This document shows, piece after piece, positions 1 to 11,667 of a DNA stretch of 64,000 nt. This stretch comes from Cryptomeria japonica. Its lineage: Eukaryota; Streptophyta; Pinopsida; Cupressales; Cupressaceae. Below the pieces are notes generated by a model. That model did not search any database and had not been told where the DNA came from. It saw only the letters and a list, made by a program, of their open reading frames with translations. The stretch covers positions 123,933,640 to 123,997,639 of the forward strand of contig NC_081410.1 in assembly GCF_030272615.1 (NCBI RefSeq), given 5' to 3'. Each line of letters opens with the position of its first letter. Position 1 is the first letter of the stretch. The position numbers and the translations under genes are program-made.

Positions 1-678
1 ATGGTGTGTCCTTCAGGGGTGACGAACAAGATGCCGACACCTGAGCCATGTTGAGTATAGGAACCATCAAAGTACAAGGTCCATTGCTTGAGTGTAACAG
101 TAAGGACATCCATGTCTGGAAATTCTACCTTCATTGGTTGCTTATCTGGTAGTGGTGCTTCAGCTAATTGATCTGTAATTATTTGTCCCTTGATAGCCCG
201 ACGCTCTGTGTATTGGATATCAAACTCACTGAGAATCATGACCCATTTAGCCAGTCGGCCTATAAGAGCTGCTTTGCTGAGTAAATACTTGAGAGGATCA
301 ATTTTTGCTACTAGCTTGATTGTGTGAGCTAGCATGTAATGTCGAAACTTTTGAGAAGCGAATACCATAGCTAAACAAGCCTTCTCAATGAATGTGTAAT
401 TTAGCTCATATCCGTTTAATGTTCGGCTAATGTAATATATAGTTCGTTCCTTGCCTTCTTGATCTTCTTGTGCTAACAGTGCCCCCAATGATACTTCTGT
501 TGTTGATATGTAGAGAATGAGTGGCTTTCCTACTATTGGGGGTGCCAGAACTGGTGGGTTCATTAGATATTGCTTGATTTGATAGAATGATTTTGCACAC
601 TTGGCTTCCCATCTAAATATAATGTTCTTATGTAGCAGATGATTGAATGGTAGACTTTTATCTGCTAGTTGGGCTATG
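1..678 (-). pseudogene. Ty3/gypsy (Tat-type) RNase H and second, archaeal-type RNase H, partial
   Basis: The minus strand reads open from 678 to the window edge. The first part is a Ty3-type RNase H (LILYISTTEVSLGALLAQ, then YYISRTLNGYELNYT and ACLAMVFASQKFRHYM). A connection region (WVMILSEFDIQY) and the start of a second RNase H (WTLYFDGSYTQHGSGVGIL) follow, and the window edge cuts it off. Two RNase H domains in tandem, the second with the YFDGS start, are known for the Tat clade of plant Ty3/gypsy elements, so I assign this fragment there. It continues the reverse transcriptase at 681-1480 and is separated from it by one in-frame TGA where an Arg codon is expected. Integrase should lie left of the window. 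This is a dead copy. Confidence 0.85.
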
Positions 679-680
679 AA

Positions 681-1480
681 TCACCTGATTGACTGCAGTC
701 GTCCCTGTAGAGATCTGAGTTGACTAATGTTCTTGGGAGGTGGCATCTCCATGACCTTCGCTGGATCTACTTCAATGCCCTTTTTAGACACAATGTAGCC
801 TAATAATTTACCTGATGTCATCCCGAAGACACACTTCTTAGGGTTTAGCCTGACTTGGAATTTCGCCAATCTTTGAAAGATTTTATCTAACATGCCTAGA
901 TGTTCTGCTCGAGTGAAGGACTTAGCCAGTAAATCATCCACATAGTCTTCCATGAAGGTATGCATCATATCATGAAAGATTGTCGTCATTGCCCTTTGGT
1001 AAGTTGCCCCAGCATTCTTCAAGCCAAAAGGCATGACGTTCCAACAATACATTCCCCAAGGACAGGTGAACGCTGTCTTATCTTGATCCTCTGGGGCTAT
1101 CTTGATTTGATTATAGCCAAAGAAACCGTCCATTAATGGGAGCATTGCATGGCCTGCTGTGAGGTTCACAATTATGTCGATGCTGGGCAAAGGAAAGTCA
1201 TCCTTTGGACAGGCTTTGTTGACATCTCTAAAATCTGTGCATATTTTGATGCTTCCATCTGGTTTTGAAACTGGTACAATGTTTGAAATCCATTTAACAT
1301 AGTCTATAGGTTGAATGAATCCGACGTCTAATAACTTCTATAGTTCAGCTTTGACCATTAATGCTACATGCGGATTCATCTTTCTTAACTTTTGCTTGAC
1401 CGATTTAGCTCCTGGAGCAATAGTTAAATGATGCATGATTAAGTTTGGATCGATTCTGGGCATATCGGCATAGGGTCAAG
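681..1480 (-). pseudogene. Ty3/gypsy (Tat-type) reverse transcriptase, decayed
   Basis: The minus-strand frame contains reverse-transcriptase blocks in order: VKQKLRKMNPHVALMVKAEL, a CTDFRDVNKACPKDDFPLPS-type block, DGFFGYNQIKIAPEDQDKTA, MPFGLKNAGATYQRAM and the catalytic YVDDLLAKS box. The domain ends near ISQLRSLQGRLQSIR. Three nonsense changes are visible: a TAG near 1337, a TGA in the upstream linker near 1480, and a TGA at 681-683 leading into RNase H. With FG-rich LKNAGATYQ and two RNase H domains downstream, it belongs to the same Tat-type element as the neighbouring fragment. It lies in an ETFQO intron in the antisense orientation. Confidence 0.85.
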
Positions 1481-2100
1481 CAAAATTGATTTGCTTTTCT
1501 ATGAAGAATCTAATAAACTTTGGTTTTTCCTCTTTTGTCAGTGATTCTACTAGGTGTATATTTTTAGCTGTTGCTTCCGTATTGATGTTGATTGATTGAG
1601 TGGGCTCAATCAATATGGGTGATCACTCCTGATAGTGTTTAGGAAGAGTGTCAAGTCTCCCATCCTTAGGTGCCTTAAAAAGGTTTTCACCCTCAGATGC
1701 GTCCTTTATTTTGACTTTTTTGTGATCTAGTGCTGCCATTGACTGGTTTTCAGCATTAGATCCTTTGTTTCTTTCATTTTTGCAACTGAGAGACTTGGCA
1801 CCCTCCCAATTGCAGATATCGTTATTTTGTTCATTGGTAATGCCTGTTTTCGGGTTGACTGTACATAGGTAATGGACAATGGATTCATCATCTGGGAAAA
1901 TAGGTATATCATGGTGTTCAGGTTCGTCCCAATCTATCAAATCAGGGAATACATGCGGTAGAGAGTCATTTGGTGGGTCGAGGTCAACTGCGGTAAGAGT
2001 CATGATAGAGGTATCGTTAAGGCTGTCTGGGATGTTGGTTAAGTTAATGATATTGTCAAGGTCTTCGATGGTATCTCTTCCGTGTAGACTTGTTCGTAGT
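1481..2100 (-). pseudogene. Linker region upstream of RT in the same gypsy element
   Basis: A 126-codon open stretch at 1623-2003 (minus) reads acidic, Asp/Pro-rich sequence (FPDLIDWDEPEHHDIPIFPD) and then a Lys/Asn-rich part. It lies immediately upstream of RT in the same orientation, where gypsy elements have a poorly conserved protease-RT linker. I see no protease motif. From 2101 to 2371 nothing further can be assigned. The coding trace stops at the border of hAT element 1 at about 2372. Confidence 0.5.
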
Positions 2101-2741
2101 GTCGCTGCTCATTTTCCGTAGCCGCGTAGATATGTTGTGGACCGAATTCAAGTAATCGAGACTCTGTGCCTTGTCCTTCCTGAGAAAGGGGTGTGTGTGG
2201 ATGTATAGCATCCTCAGGGACATCCTTAGTAATATTTGAACAACTACCCTATTCATAATCATTAGAACCAGTTTTGGAAGTGTTGTCCCAGAGTCTTTCA
2301 GTGCTGTGGACAGGTAGGTTGTAGGGTGAGAAGAGATCTCTGATAATTGATACCAATCTTGTAGTTTTTTCCTAAGTTGCCGGTATGGGTACGGGTACGT
2401 GGGTACGGTACGTTGGTACGACAATTTTTTTGGGGGGGGGTTGGGTACGTATGGGTACGTCCGTACAAAAAAAGGTAAAAATCATAAATATATGCATATA
2501 TACAGTCTAATAAGTAGAAACAAAAATTAAATTTAGAATCCCACATATCATCCATATGCTAAACAAAACTTGGAACTATCATATATGATTCATATTGATA
2601 TAGCATATAACTATAACAAAATTACAAATTTACTATAAGTCTAATCTAATATGAAATATCCATTTGTCAAACTTTGAATGTTATGATAGATATCGAATTC
2701 ATTGTTCATTGGTTCAACCGTTCAACAATAAAATAACACAA

Positions 2742-5165
2742 CTAATAATCAGCAATAGCATCATATGGGTCACTAGGAAGATCAAGATCAACATCATCAT
2801 TGACATTAGATGATGTAGGTAGAGTACTGGAACCACATGCAGCCTCATTGCCACTTGCACTAGCAGCAAATTGGCTATCAGACTCCCCAGAAAGTAAAGA
2901 TTGTGTGGCAGCTGAAAAATCCAAATCAGTTCGCTCTGGATCTACATTCCAAAACTTTGTACTCCCATCCTTATACTCATTTTGTTTATGAGTAAGAAGG
3001 CGCAAGTTTGAATGCACATAAACGAGCTCTTCTGCCTTACGTACTGCCAGTCGGTTGCGTTTCACTGAGTGGATAAAGGAGTTTGTGTTCCAATTTCGCT
3101 CAGATGAAGAGGAACTAGCAACGTATTGAATAATTGACGCAAAGTGAGAGGGTGACAATTATAAAATAGTAAAAAATTATATTTAGAGAGCAATAAAAAT
3201 TAAGAAACTTGTGATAAAACTTTGATTGCAAGAGTTTGAAGGTTTGGTGATGTATGGCCATTGAGGTACCACCAAGCATGAGAATCCTTTTTATACTTGT
3301 TACGGAGAGCGGAAACACTGACCATTGGAGGCTACAAAATCAGCAAACTCACTTGTCATTAAATCCTCCATTTCAGAATCGGGGAAGAGTTTAGTAAGTG
3401 CTGTCCTACACCCTTCACTGACTTCTGAATCTCTATATGGTGATACCCTTGATGGCTTAGCAAGCATTTCATCACTATAAAATTTGGGAGTCAATGCAAA
3501 TGCAAGAAGATGTAGTGGGGTGGTCATTTTGTTCCACCGCTCAACACAAATTGATTGAACCTCTTTGAAGAAAGTTTCTTCGAGATCTTGCTCTTTTGCA
3601 TTGATGATGGCTTTCATTTTCTCAATCATCGAGTCAATGCCATCATATACCTCTCCCAAACATGGGTGATCCATGTCAGTATAACAGATCATACTCATGA
3701 TGGGCTCAGTGAAACTCAAAAGATATTCCACTCGATCCCACCAAGTGTCATCTAGGATCATGCGCTTTACATTTGCTGCCCTTGCAGTATTGAATTGCCT
3801 CCATAGGGACCAACTTTGACTAATTACCATGCTAGCAAGTGGCTGTCACACCTTCACAAGTTGCCTCAAGATGATTGTGTTGGATGCAAATCGAGTCTTG
3901 GCAACCTATTCAAAAATTAAAAATAAAAATTAGAATACAAAGAAGACATGATAAAAAAAATAAAAATTAAGTAACCATCAAAGTGAAATGTAGATTTTAA
4001 AAATTGAAGTGTTTCAATTACCTTTAGCAACTCCAACTGTGAAAATGATCTGAAAATGGCCTGTGACATGTTATGGTTTGTGATGAACATTTGGATCTCT
4101 TCAGCCTCAACATAAATTTGTTTGATCCAATGTATTTTCCTGCCTATCTTTTGTAGCATGAGGTTGAGAGAGTGGACAGCACAAGGTGTCCAAAATATGT
4201 GTTCAAACCGTGTCTCAATCAACATACCTGCAGCTCTACAATTCTTTGCATTGTCCGTTATTACTTGGACAACATTTTGAGGTCCCACATCCTGAATGCA
4301 TTGTATAAGGATGTTAGCAATAAATTGTGCATCCTTCACCCGTCCCTCACAATCCACAACTTTCAGAAACATTGCCCCTTTAGGGCACACTGCAATTACA
4401 TTAATTAATGGCCGATTTTTGGTATCCTTCCATCCATCTGAAATGATGGACACCCCTGTTTGTTTCCATGAATTTCTAATGGGAGACAATGCATTGTCTA
4501 TGTTTTTTACCTCCTTTGCTAGTAATCTCATAACCTGGCCCTGTGTACCCTTGTGAAGTCTCATTTACCTTTCTCAACATATCCTGCCAATATGGTGATT
4601 GTACCACATTAAATGACAAACCGTTTGCATATAGACATCTTCCAACGAATTGATCTGCAATCTCTCTAGCATCATTCTTAAATGCTCTCTCTAATGGTCC
4701 CCTGCTTCTCTTCACAATAACAGGTTCTTCACTAATTGGGTCCAAGAATGGGTGGCTCTCTACCACGATATCAGGAAAATCGCTATAAGATGGAGAAGTA
4801 GGGGGCCTCTTTGATCTACTTCCTCTTCTTGTCAACAAAGGATGGTTTGAGGCACGACCAACTCTTGCATTTGCTTCCTCTTGCTCTCTAATATATCCTG
4901 CTATTTCTTGAGGTGACATCCCATTTCCATCCTTTCCTAGACATGGTTTGATTCCTTGTTGGGGAATGGCACAAAAATGGGCTTTGACACGACTGTAGGA
5001 GCTAGTTTTTTTCACACTACAGAAGTTGCATATCCATAAAAATGTTCCACCACCTTTTACTTGGTCTATTATTTTGACATATTTCCATAAAGGTGAATTT
5101 GGGTCAGTTTTGAAAGTCCGTTGAGGAGTAGAGCTTTGAGGAGTAGAGCTAGTAGTCGTTGCCAT
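2742..5165 (-). pseudogene. hAT transposase (BED zinc finger, DUF659, C-terminal dimerisation), broken
   Basis: Exon 1 (5165 to about 4480) starts with a BED-type zinc finger (PNSPLWKYVKIIDQ, then CNFC...VKAHF). Exon 2 (to about 4020) carries the DUF659 core (SDGWKDTKNRPLINVIAVCP, VVQVITDNAKNCRAAG, FWTPCAVHSLNLML) and ends LLK at a GT donor. Exon 3 (about 3908-3170) has WWDRVEYLLSFTEPIMSMIC and WNKMTTPLHLLAFALTPKFY. Exon 4 (3126-2742) carries the hAT dimerisation block SSSSSERNWNTNSFIHSVKR. Compared with hAT 2 it lacks about 14 bases after GPGYE (near 4540), which shifts the frame, and has a TGA for Arg near 3853 plus decayed codons near 3300-3330. The transposase would cut and paste the element; this copy cannot encode it. 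Confidence 0.85.
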
Positions 5166-5230
5166 TATGATTTCTACAACAAATTAAAAAATAATTATTA
5201 ATATTTAATATTAAACAATAGATTATCAAT

Positions 5231-5594
5231 GTTAAATATATAAAATTAAATTTAATAATTTATTTAAAATGAAAGTGAAATTATTATAATATTAATTCTG
5301 AAAGTAATAACAGCATTTAAATTTTTACAAACTTCTAAATAACACAATAAGTAATTAAATATACCTAGTTAAAATATTCATATTTAAAATAATAATAATT
5401 AATAAATTATTAACTAGCAAAATAGTTTTATTATTTAATTTATTTTAAAATTTTAAATAGGTATATTTAATTACTTATTGTGTTATTTAGAAGTTTGTAA
5501 AAATTTAAATGTTGTTATTACTTTCATAATTAATATTATAATAATTTCACTTTCATTTTAAATAAATTATTAAATTTAATTTTATATATATAAC
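5231..5594. repeat. 136-bp inverted repeat (5231-5366 / 5459-5594)
   Basis: The arm at 5231-5366 is the near-perfect reverse complement of 5459-5594, around a 92-bp centre. Both arms are extremely A+T-rich and lie in the 5' untranslated or first-intron region of hAT element 1. The centre itself pairs with sequence farther right (5743-5798), so the structure is nested. Confidence 0.8.
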
Positions 5595-5798
5595 ATTTAG
5601 CAAAATAGTTTTATTATTATAGTTTGAACTTTGTTTATTTTAAATCACTTAATAGTTTGTTAAATTAAAAGTTTAAAAAAATAAACTAATAAAAATTAAA
5701 AAATACAATTTTCCATTTTTAATTTTAAATAATAAAAGTTATAAAACTATTTTGCTAGGTTAATAATTTATTAATTATTATTATTTTAAATATGAATA
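5375..5798. repeat. 56-bp inverted repeat (5375-5430 / 5743-5798)
   Basis: The segment 5375-5430, in the centre of the 136-bp palindrome, is nearly the reverse complement of 5743-5798, which is the centre of the next palindrome. Both include the stretch aactagcaaaatagtttta or its complement. Confidence 0.75.
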
Positions 5799-5883
5799 TA
5801 AAAATTGCATTTTTTAATTTTTATTAGTTTATTTTTTTTAACTTTTAATTTAACAAACTATTAAGTGATTTAAAATAAACAAA
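5630..5883. repeat. 83-bp inverted repeat (5630-5712 / 5801-5883)
   Basis: The arm at 5630-5712 (around aaatcacttaatagtttgtt) is the reverse complement of 5801-5883 with few differences. It is the second palindrome of the hAT1 5' region. Confidence 0.8.
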
Positions 5884-5998
5884 TTCAAACTATAATAAAA
5901 ATTAAAAATTTAACAAACTATAATAAAAATTAAAAATTTAACAAACTATAATAAAAATTTCAAATTTAACAAACTATTATTAAAATTTCAAATTTTAA
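5884..5998 (+). repeat. A+T-rich tandem repeat, about 29-31 bp unit
   Basis: Three to four copies of a unit reading aaatttaacaaactataa with a taaaaatt tail run in tandem directly after the palindromes. The last copies are diverged. Confidence 0.75.
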
Positions 5999-6000
5999 CA

Positions 6001-6500
6001 GCCTACCTGCAAGCTCGAAGGAATGGGGGATGGCGGAAGCGGGAAGGAATGGGGGATGTCGTGCCTCCTGTCGCCTCCTCTGTCGTGGCTCCTTCGCGCC
6101 TCCTGTCGCGCCTCTTGTTGTGCTTTCGTGCCTCTTGTTGTGCTTTCGTGCCTCCGTTACTGTGCTTTCATGGCTCCTGTGGCCTCCTCCTTCTATCCTT
6201 TCATGGCTCCCGTGGCCTCCTCCTGTGCATTGGAATGTTTTCTTCTTTTTTTTAACTTTAGGGTTTAAAACTTTAAAATCATGTGAAAAAACCCTTCGAG
6301 ATGCAGATTTGGCAAAGAAATCCTACGGAATCGCCACGTCTACACCAGATGCATCGGGATTCGTGTCTAAAAATGCGGATACGTTTCAGGTGAAAAAAAA
6401 TAGTACCCTGTCCGAATCCATAGGGATTCCAGGTCGAATCCGAATCCGATACGTATTGTATCCGGATTTGGGGGCAAACTAGGAAGTACCGGTAACTTAG
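6001..6500 (-). repeat. hAT1 5' end with CTCC-rich short tandem repeats
   Basis: Positions 6057-6240 are built from degenerate repeats of gtgcctcctgtcg and tttcatggctcctgtggcct type. Open frames across it are low complexity and are not believable genes. Positions 6300-6486 are the subterminal part, with repeated gaatccgaatcc-like steps before the terminal repeat at 6487-6500. Confidence 0.5.
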
Positions 6501-7589
6501 TTTATTGGTCATGGTTTTCCAACCACTTAGCCACTTTATTCATGCTTTTGGATTGGTTAAACCACCTGAAAAGTGCAACTTAGTCTCTACTTCAACTTGT
6601 TCTAATGCTGGTCGCATTTTCACCTATTGACAGCCACTTAAGCTGCACTTTTTCACTGGCTCATTGTAAAGACCCTGTCCTTCTGCACTTATGGTTTTCA
6701 GTTTGTGGGGTTTGACATTTTGTCAAACACTTGGCATGCATTCACCTTGTAGTCTAATTTTTTCCTGAGTTTGTATTTTATGTTTCTCTGATTGCAATAT
6801 GGATTCTGAAATTGTTTGCCTTGCTCTTGTTGTTCAAAATATAACAGTGAATACCACAATAATATTGCAGCATATAATAGTAGAAAAAATTGAAGAGTTT
6901 GCTGATAATTTGTTTTAAGACAACATATGAACTGAAATAGATTTGTTTCTTTTGTATTCTCAACATTGTATCACAAAATAATGTCATTACAACACACCCC
7001 AATAGTGCAGTACATAACAGCAGCGTTGCTGGTCTATCTGGGCCTTCTAACCGTAGTCGCCACCATGAAATCTCAGTCTCAGCTTGACCTCCTTAAATGC
7101 TATCTCCAGCTCCAAAATCACCAAGTCTTATAGATGCCAGAATCTCCTTAATATCCTGTGATTCCTTCCAACAGCAATGTCACCTGGTATCGCAGCCACA
7201 ACTGCTTCTGCAATAATAGCAATAATGCACTCCCACCGTGTAGATGTAACAGAAGATTCAACTATGGCCAGCCAGTATAAGGATAGACGTGTTCAGCTAT
7301 GAACAACCTCCACAGTGAATAAATCAGACATTCACTACTCTGAAAAACCCTTCCAACACCTACCAAGTAGTCACACCCAGTTCATACCCTTGTCTCAGAA
7401 CTGTAAATGAACTGCAAACTGTTAAGGAACTACTTAAAGACTGCGAATCAGACCTGAATCCATTACAAACCTTCCTTTGTACCATTCAAGCATAGATATG
7501 GTTTTTCCTTGCTCAGATAATTTGATTTGATAGCTGCAAATAGTTTAATCTCCAGAACATATATTGCAACAGCATAGAGATGTATGCGG
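6501..7589. other. Intron sequence, nothing assigned
   Basis: This stretch between hAT element 1 and an LTR-like remnant has no coding similarity on either strand. It belongs to the ETFQO intron that precedes the exon at 11543. Confidence 0.5.
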
Positions 7590-8359
7590 CAGTTGGAGGC
7601 TGAAAGAAATCACTGTAGCGGATCACTATAGCGCAGGTACTGTAACGCGACTTTGTTCACGCCACTGTAGCAGCAGTTTGTACAGCAAGCATGGCTTCAA
7701 TTAACTCCAAAAATCTTCAGGCTGTATCTTCCAACACTGTGAAGATTGTAAGCAAGAAGGGGTTTCGTCCACCAAGCCCTTGAAATCAGATTTCCTCAGA
7801 AAATCCAATTAAAAGCATATCATTCAACCAAGTATATCTAAGAATGAGTCCTTCAATCCTTTTTATAACTTCATCTTGGAGGTTTCTCATCCGTCTCACC
7901 AATGTGGGATAAATAAACACTTCTTTTAAAATAACATTTCCCACTTAGGTAACTATGTAAAAAGGGAACTTTTAATATTTAAGTCACATTACTTTAATGT
8001 TCCCAAAGTATTTAATAACGATAAAGTTAAATATTTAATTGAACTTCAATAATTTATCGTTAAATAATAAATTTCTCTAATTAATTAATAATTTACCACT
8101 CACCATTAAATATTAATTACTGACATCGAGGCCAACCAGGAATTCACAGAAAAAACTGAGTCATTGCCATAGATGCTGACTTACTATAAATAGCAAGTCC
8201 CTCATAAATTGGTCAAAACAACTCAGAATGGCCTGAAACTGGAAATGCCTAGGCCAAATATCCTCAAGATCCCTCCTATGTCCAAGTTAGCCCACAGGAC
8301 TATGGTGAAACGGGCTAACAACCTATCATCTGATGACTAGCTAGAAAGGGAACATTACA
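7590..8359. repeat. LTR-like remnant with GGGAACATTACA end
   Basis: It shares two features with the stretch ending at 32256: cactgtagcg-type steps near 7610-7670 (compare ctacagtaacatgaatagtg near 31366), and the motif actggaaatgcctaggccaa (8239; compare actggaaatgactaggccaa at 32135). Both stretches end in GGG(G/A)ACATTACA. This looks like one dispersed LTR family seen as remnants. The left boundary is approximate and no target duplication was found. Confidence 0.45.
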
Positions 8360-10074
8360 CTCAACCACTGAAAAGTTGACATGATGACATTCTTCTTTGT
8401 TGGCATGGTTTTGTGTTACTCTTGCCACTTTGATTAGAGCTTTAGACTGGCTAGGCCGCTTAGGAAAGGTTCCTCATGTTATTAAAATCATCTTCTTGCT
8501 GTTAGTCATGCGTTACTTAAGTTTCTACCACTTGCTCCATGTTTTTGGCATGATTTCATAACCCTCGTGCTGCCCTTAATTAGGTTGGCACACTTCACTT
8601 ACTCTTTATTCATCTGGAGTGAAATTTTAGATTGGTCTGGCCTCTTAAAAATGGTAAAATAATGTTTGTTTTTAGGAACCTCTCTTGTGACATGATTCAC
8701 TAACAGCACTGCCATAATTGGCAGCTTCCCCTTAAGCTTGTCACTCCAATATGTGTTCCATGGTCTTTAATGGCATTTTCCCCTTGGCACTGTTTCATCT
8801 AATCTTTGTCTCCTTTGTCATTTCCTAGACTTGGATCTTTGATTTTCCATTCTTCCTCTTTCTATGTTGAAGCCACTAAATATCAAAAACTTGATTCGGT
8901 GCATTTGATGATCCCCATCCACAAGCAATCTGCAAACATTGTGAGAGGGTTAAAATTGACCAGCACCTAATGTCTTAGTGTTTTGACATGAAAGATAACT
9001 TGAGCTGATATCAGTAATATGACATGGTTATTGACAATAATTTTGATGATAATGAAAGTTTCATAGGGCTATCAAATTGTTACTAACAAACCTCAGCTTT
9101 GATCCTTCTCGAAGAGCATAGATCACAGTAAGATAATCTACTTCAACGGTAATATTTCTACTCCTTGAGAAGCCACTGTAACCATACCTGAAACTGGAGC
9201 TTCCCATTTAGCTTCATAATTCATTCTAATTCCACAAAGAGAGAACCTTTATACACAAAGCTTCCTTTATAATTTTTTAGTGCAAAACCCTCCACCAGCA
9301 ATACCTGGATTGCCTCTAGAAGCGTGCTAAAACTGAACTTTACAAAACTTTTAGCAGGGGGGAGCCGCTTCTTACTCACCCCTTGATTTTTTTGATATTT
9401 GAGCATTCCTTTTTTACTACCAGTCTTATTTTCTCGTATCCCTTGAATGGGATGCTATGATAGTATTATTATTCTAGAAATACTAATAATATAATTCTTA
9501 TATAATATATATTACTACTTTTTTCATCATAAGATCACTGACAATTTTGTTTTTATCCTAGCATTTTACTTATTTGTGAATAATAATTATAATAGAATAA
9601 TATTTTTATTATTTTGAGTACAATACTAGTATTATGATAATATTACTATAATTTTATTCTTACCGAGTTTTATTCTAGCCGTATTCTGGGGTGTATAAGT
9701 TTATTACTTTTGTGTCATTTCAGCATTTGTGAATAGTATTGGAATAACATTTTAATAATTATGAATACAATGCTAGCATTAGAATATTATTCATAAGTTT
9801 ACACTTAAAAGTGTAATTCTAGGTATATTCTAGGGAGTATTTAGATTATTATACTTCTCCCATTTTTTGGTATGTACTTGTTTGAATATGTGTTGTAACC
9901 ATCATTAGGTTTATTTCTGTTCTCTTTTTTCTTGATTTGTGGCTTGTCTTCTCCTGACTCGCCATCTATTTAATGAGCAAGTCTAGAACCTGCTGTACTT
10001 TCTCCTCATCCTTGTTTTGGATCACAAAGTGTAATCCTAAATGTTGATGCAAAAAATCACCTACAGAGTTATAT
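8360..10074. other. Intron sequence, A+T-rich near 9460-9870
   Basis: No coding region was recognised. 9460-9870 contains many tattattatta-type runs, including repeated tactag(c/t)att steps. A weak trace on the minus strand near 9060-9400 could not be tied to any family. Confidence 0.4.
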
Positions 10075-11065
10075 AAGGAAGCATTCTCAATCAATTTGTT
10101 AAAGAAGATTCATCTGGTCTACAAACTAAAGAAAGCCCTGTATGGCTTGCAGCAAGCAGCTAAAGCCTGGAATAAAAAATAGATTACATCTCAGAGGAAT
10201 TGTCTTTGCTCAAAGTTAAGCGGATCCAAGCCTGCATATTAGTTTGAAAAGATCAGGTATGACTACAATCATTGCATTATATGTTGATGACCTGCTGATT
10301 GGGAATAATCAACGTAATAGAAATATTACAAGGAACAGTTGGAGAAAAAATTTGAGTTGACTTACATGGGCGTTCTTCATTAGTATCTTGGAGTTGAGAT
10401 TATCTAAAAGGAATGTAGAATCTTCATCTCTCAGACAAAGTATGCAAAGTAACTCTTAAGAATGTCTAATATGGCAAATTGTAAGCCTGTTCCAACTCCT
10501 ATGGAAAAAGGTTGTATGTTGGTTGCAGATGAATTGGGAAACCTGTGAACGAAGCTTTATGTTGACGATCACATTGGAAAGCTGGAAAAAGAATATTGAG
10601 ATAAATTCAGGAAACATCAAACCTTGGATTAGAATTCTCATAGGTGAAAGCACCAAGATTATTTTGTTACAGTGATTCAGAATGGGCAGAATAAACTGAG
10701 AGGAAATCAACATCAGGATACTGCTTCAGCCTACTTTCTTTAAGAGAAGCTGAATATATATCTGCTGCCAGTGCCACATTTGAAGCAATTTGGCTAAAAT
10801 GTATACTAAAAGATTTGAATTATACACAACAGAATCCAATTGTATTTACATTTAGATAATCAAAGTTTAATAAAATTGGCAACTAATCTTGTATATCATG
10901 CAAGAACCAAACACTTGAAGTTACACTATTGTCCAGTCCAGAACAGGAAGCTGACATCACCAATCCGCCAAGGAAAGGAAAAATTTATTTCTTTAGAGAG
11001 CCTCTTGGTCTGTGTGCGAGAAAATAAAAATTATAGTTGGTTGTTACAGTATGATGTTTAGTATG
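10075..11065 (+). pseudogene. Ty1/copia reverse transcriptase-RNase H relic
   Basis: Broken plus-strand frames give copia RT and RNase H blocks in order: VYKLKKALYGLQQAAKAWNK (10117), LYVDDLLIGNNQ (10281), KKFELTYMGV, then KPVPTPMEKG (10489). RNase H follows with SEWAE.TERKSTSGYCFSL (10676), LREAEYISAASATFEAIWLK (10743) and the closing VYHARTKHLKLHY (10893). There are many stop codons and frame changes. The piece starts within RT and ends about 10 codons after RNase H, with no LTR seen. It is an old, truncated copy in the same orientation as ETFQO. Confidence 0.85.
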
Positions 11066-11542
11066 TAATGCAAACTATGCTCTTGAAGGGTTATGTGTCT
11101 TGTGTCATATTCCCACTGTATGTAGACGCACAGCACTTATCACCTTCAGATTAACTGACTTATGTCTTGACTTGACGTGCATGAAAGGGGTGCACCTTAT
11201 GCATGGATATGTAAGTTTCTGTCTTATTTGATGAACAAATTTTCTTTCATATTTGATGAATAAAAAAAATCTACCTTCTTCTCTGTGAAACCTTTGTCTG
11301 ATTTTCTTCAACATTGTTCTGGGCTTTATTATCATCATTTTGTAGAAAAAGAAATGTTTTCACCTTTTCCAATAGAAAATGGATGAAAAGAAATTGAATC
11401 ACCTAATAGAAAATTTAGTCTCGCTTCCTTGATTAATTTTCTGAGTTTTACTTTTGATGCTGTTATACAATAGTGCTAGAGTCTTCAGCTAATAGAATAC
11501 TGATATAACAATTCTTCATTTGATACTGTTTCTACTTTCCAG
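11066..11542. other. Intron sequence before ETFQO exon a
   Basis: Non-coding. It ends in a normal 3' splice site (pyrimidine-rich tract tgtttctactttccag, AG at 11541-11542). Confidence 0.6.
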
Positions 11543-11667
11543 GTATGCTTGCAGCAGAAGCAGCATTTGATGTATTGTGGAATGGAGTTGACCTGGAAGT
11601 GTATTGGGACAATTTAAAGAAGTCTTGGATATGGGATGAACTTTATAGAGTCCGAAATTTTCGACCG
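11543..11667 (+). CDS. ETFQO: ETFQO exon a
   Basis: Encodes GMLAAEAAFDVLWNGVDLEV and ends NFRP. The first two bases complete a Gly codon begun in the previous exon. The exon ends on a complete Pro codon before a gtacag donor at 11668. Confidence 0.93.

Larger units (their letters stand above)
2372..6500 (-). mobile_element. hAT-superfamily DNA transposon 1 (complete length, inactive)
   Basis: The element is bounded by imperfect 14-bp terminal inverted repeats. CTAAGTTGCCGGTA at 2372-2385 faces TACCGGTAACTTAG at 6487-6500, with one mismatch. It contains a minus-strand BED/DUF659/hAT-dimerisation transposase gene (2742-5165). A possible degenerate 8-bp target duplication is agtttttt (2363-2370) against agtttatt (6499-6506), but it overlaps the right repeat and is weak. 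Subterminal regions hold short repeats (gtacgggtacg type near 2387-2460, and attcg/tccga steps near 6410-6470), as is usual in hAT ends. The terminal repeat matches the left end of hAT element 2 (50931), so both belong to one family. Confidence 0.75.

Noticed and set aside
6023-6482. Open frames of 68-150 codons on the plus strand
   Set aside because: Low-complexity CTCC repeats in the hAT1 end. Composition is Ser/Pro/Cys/Phe-rich, with no family likeness.
10456-11338. Minus-strand frames of 77-85 codons
   Set aside because: Shadow frames opposite the copia relic and its flank, with no similarity of their own.
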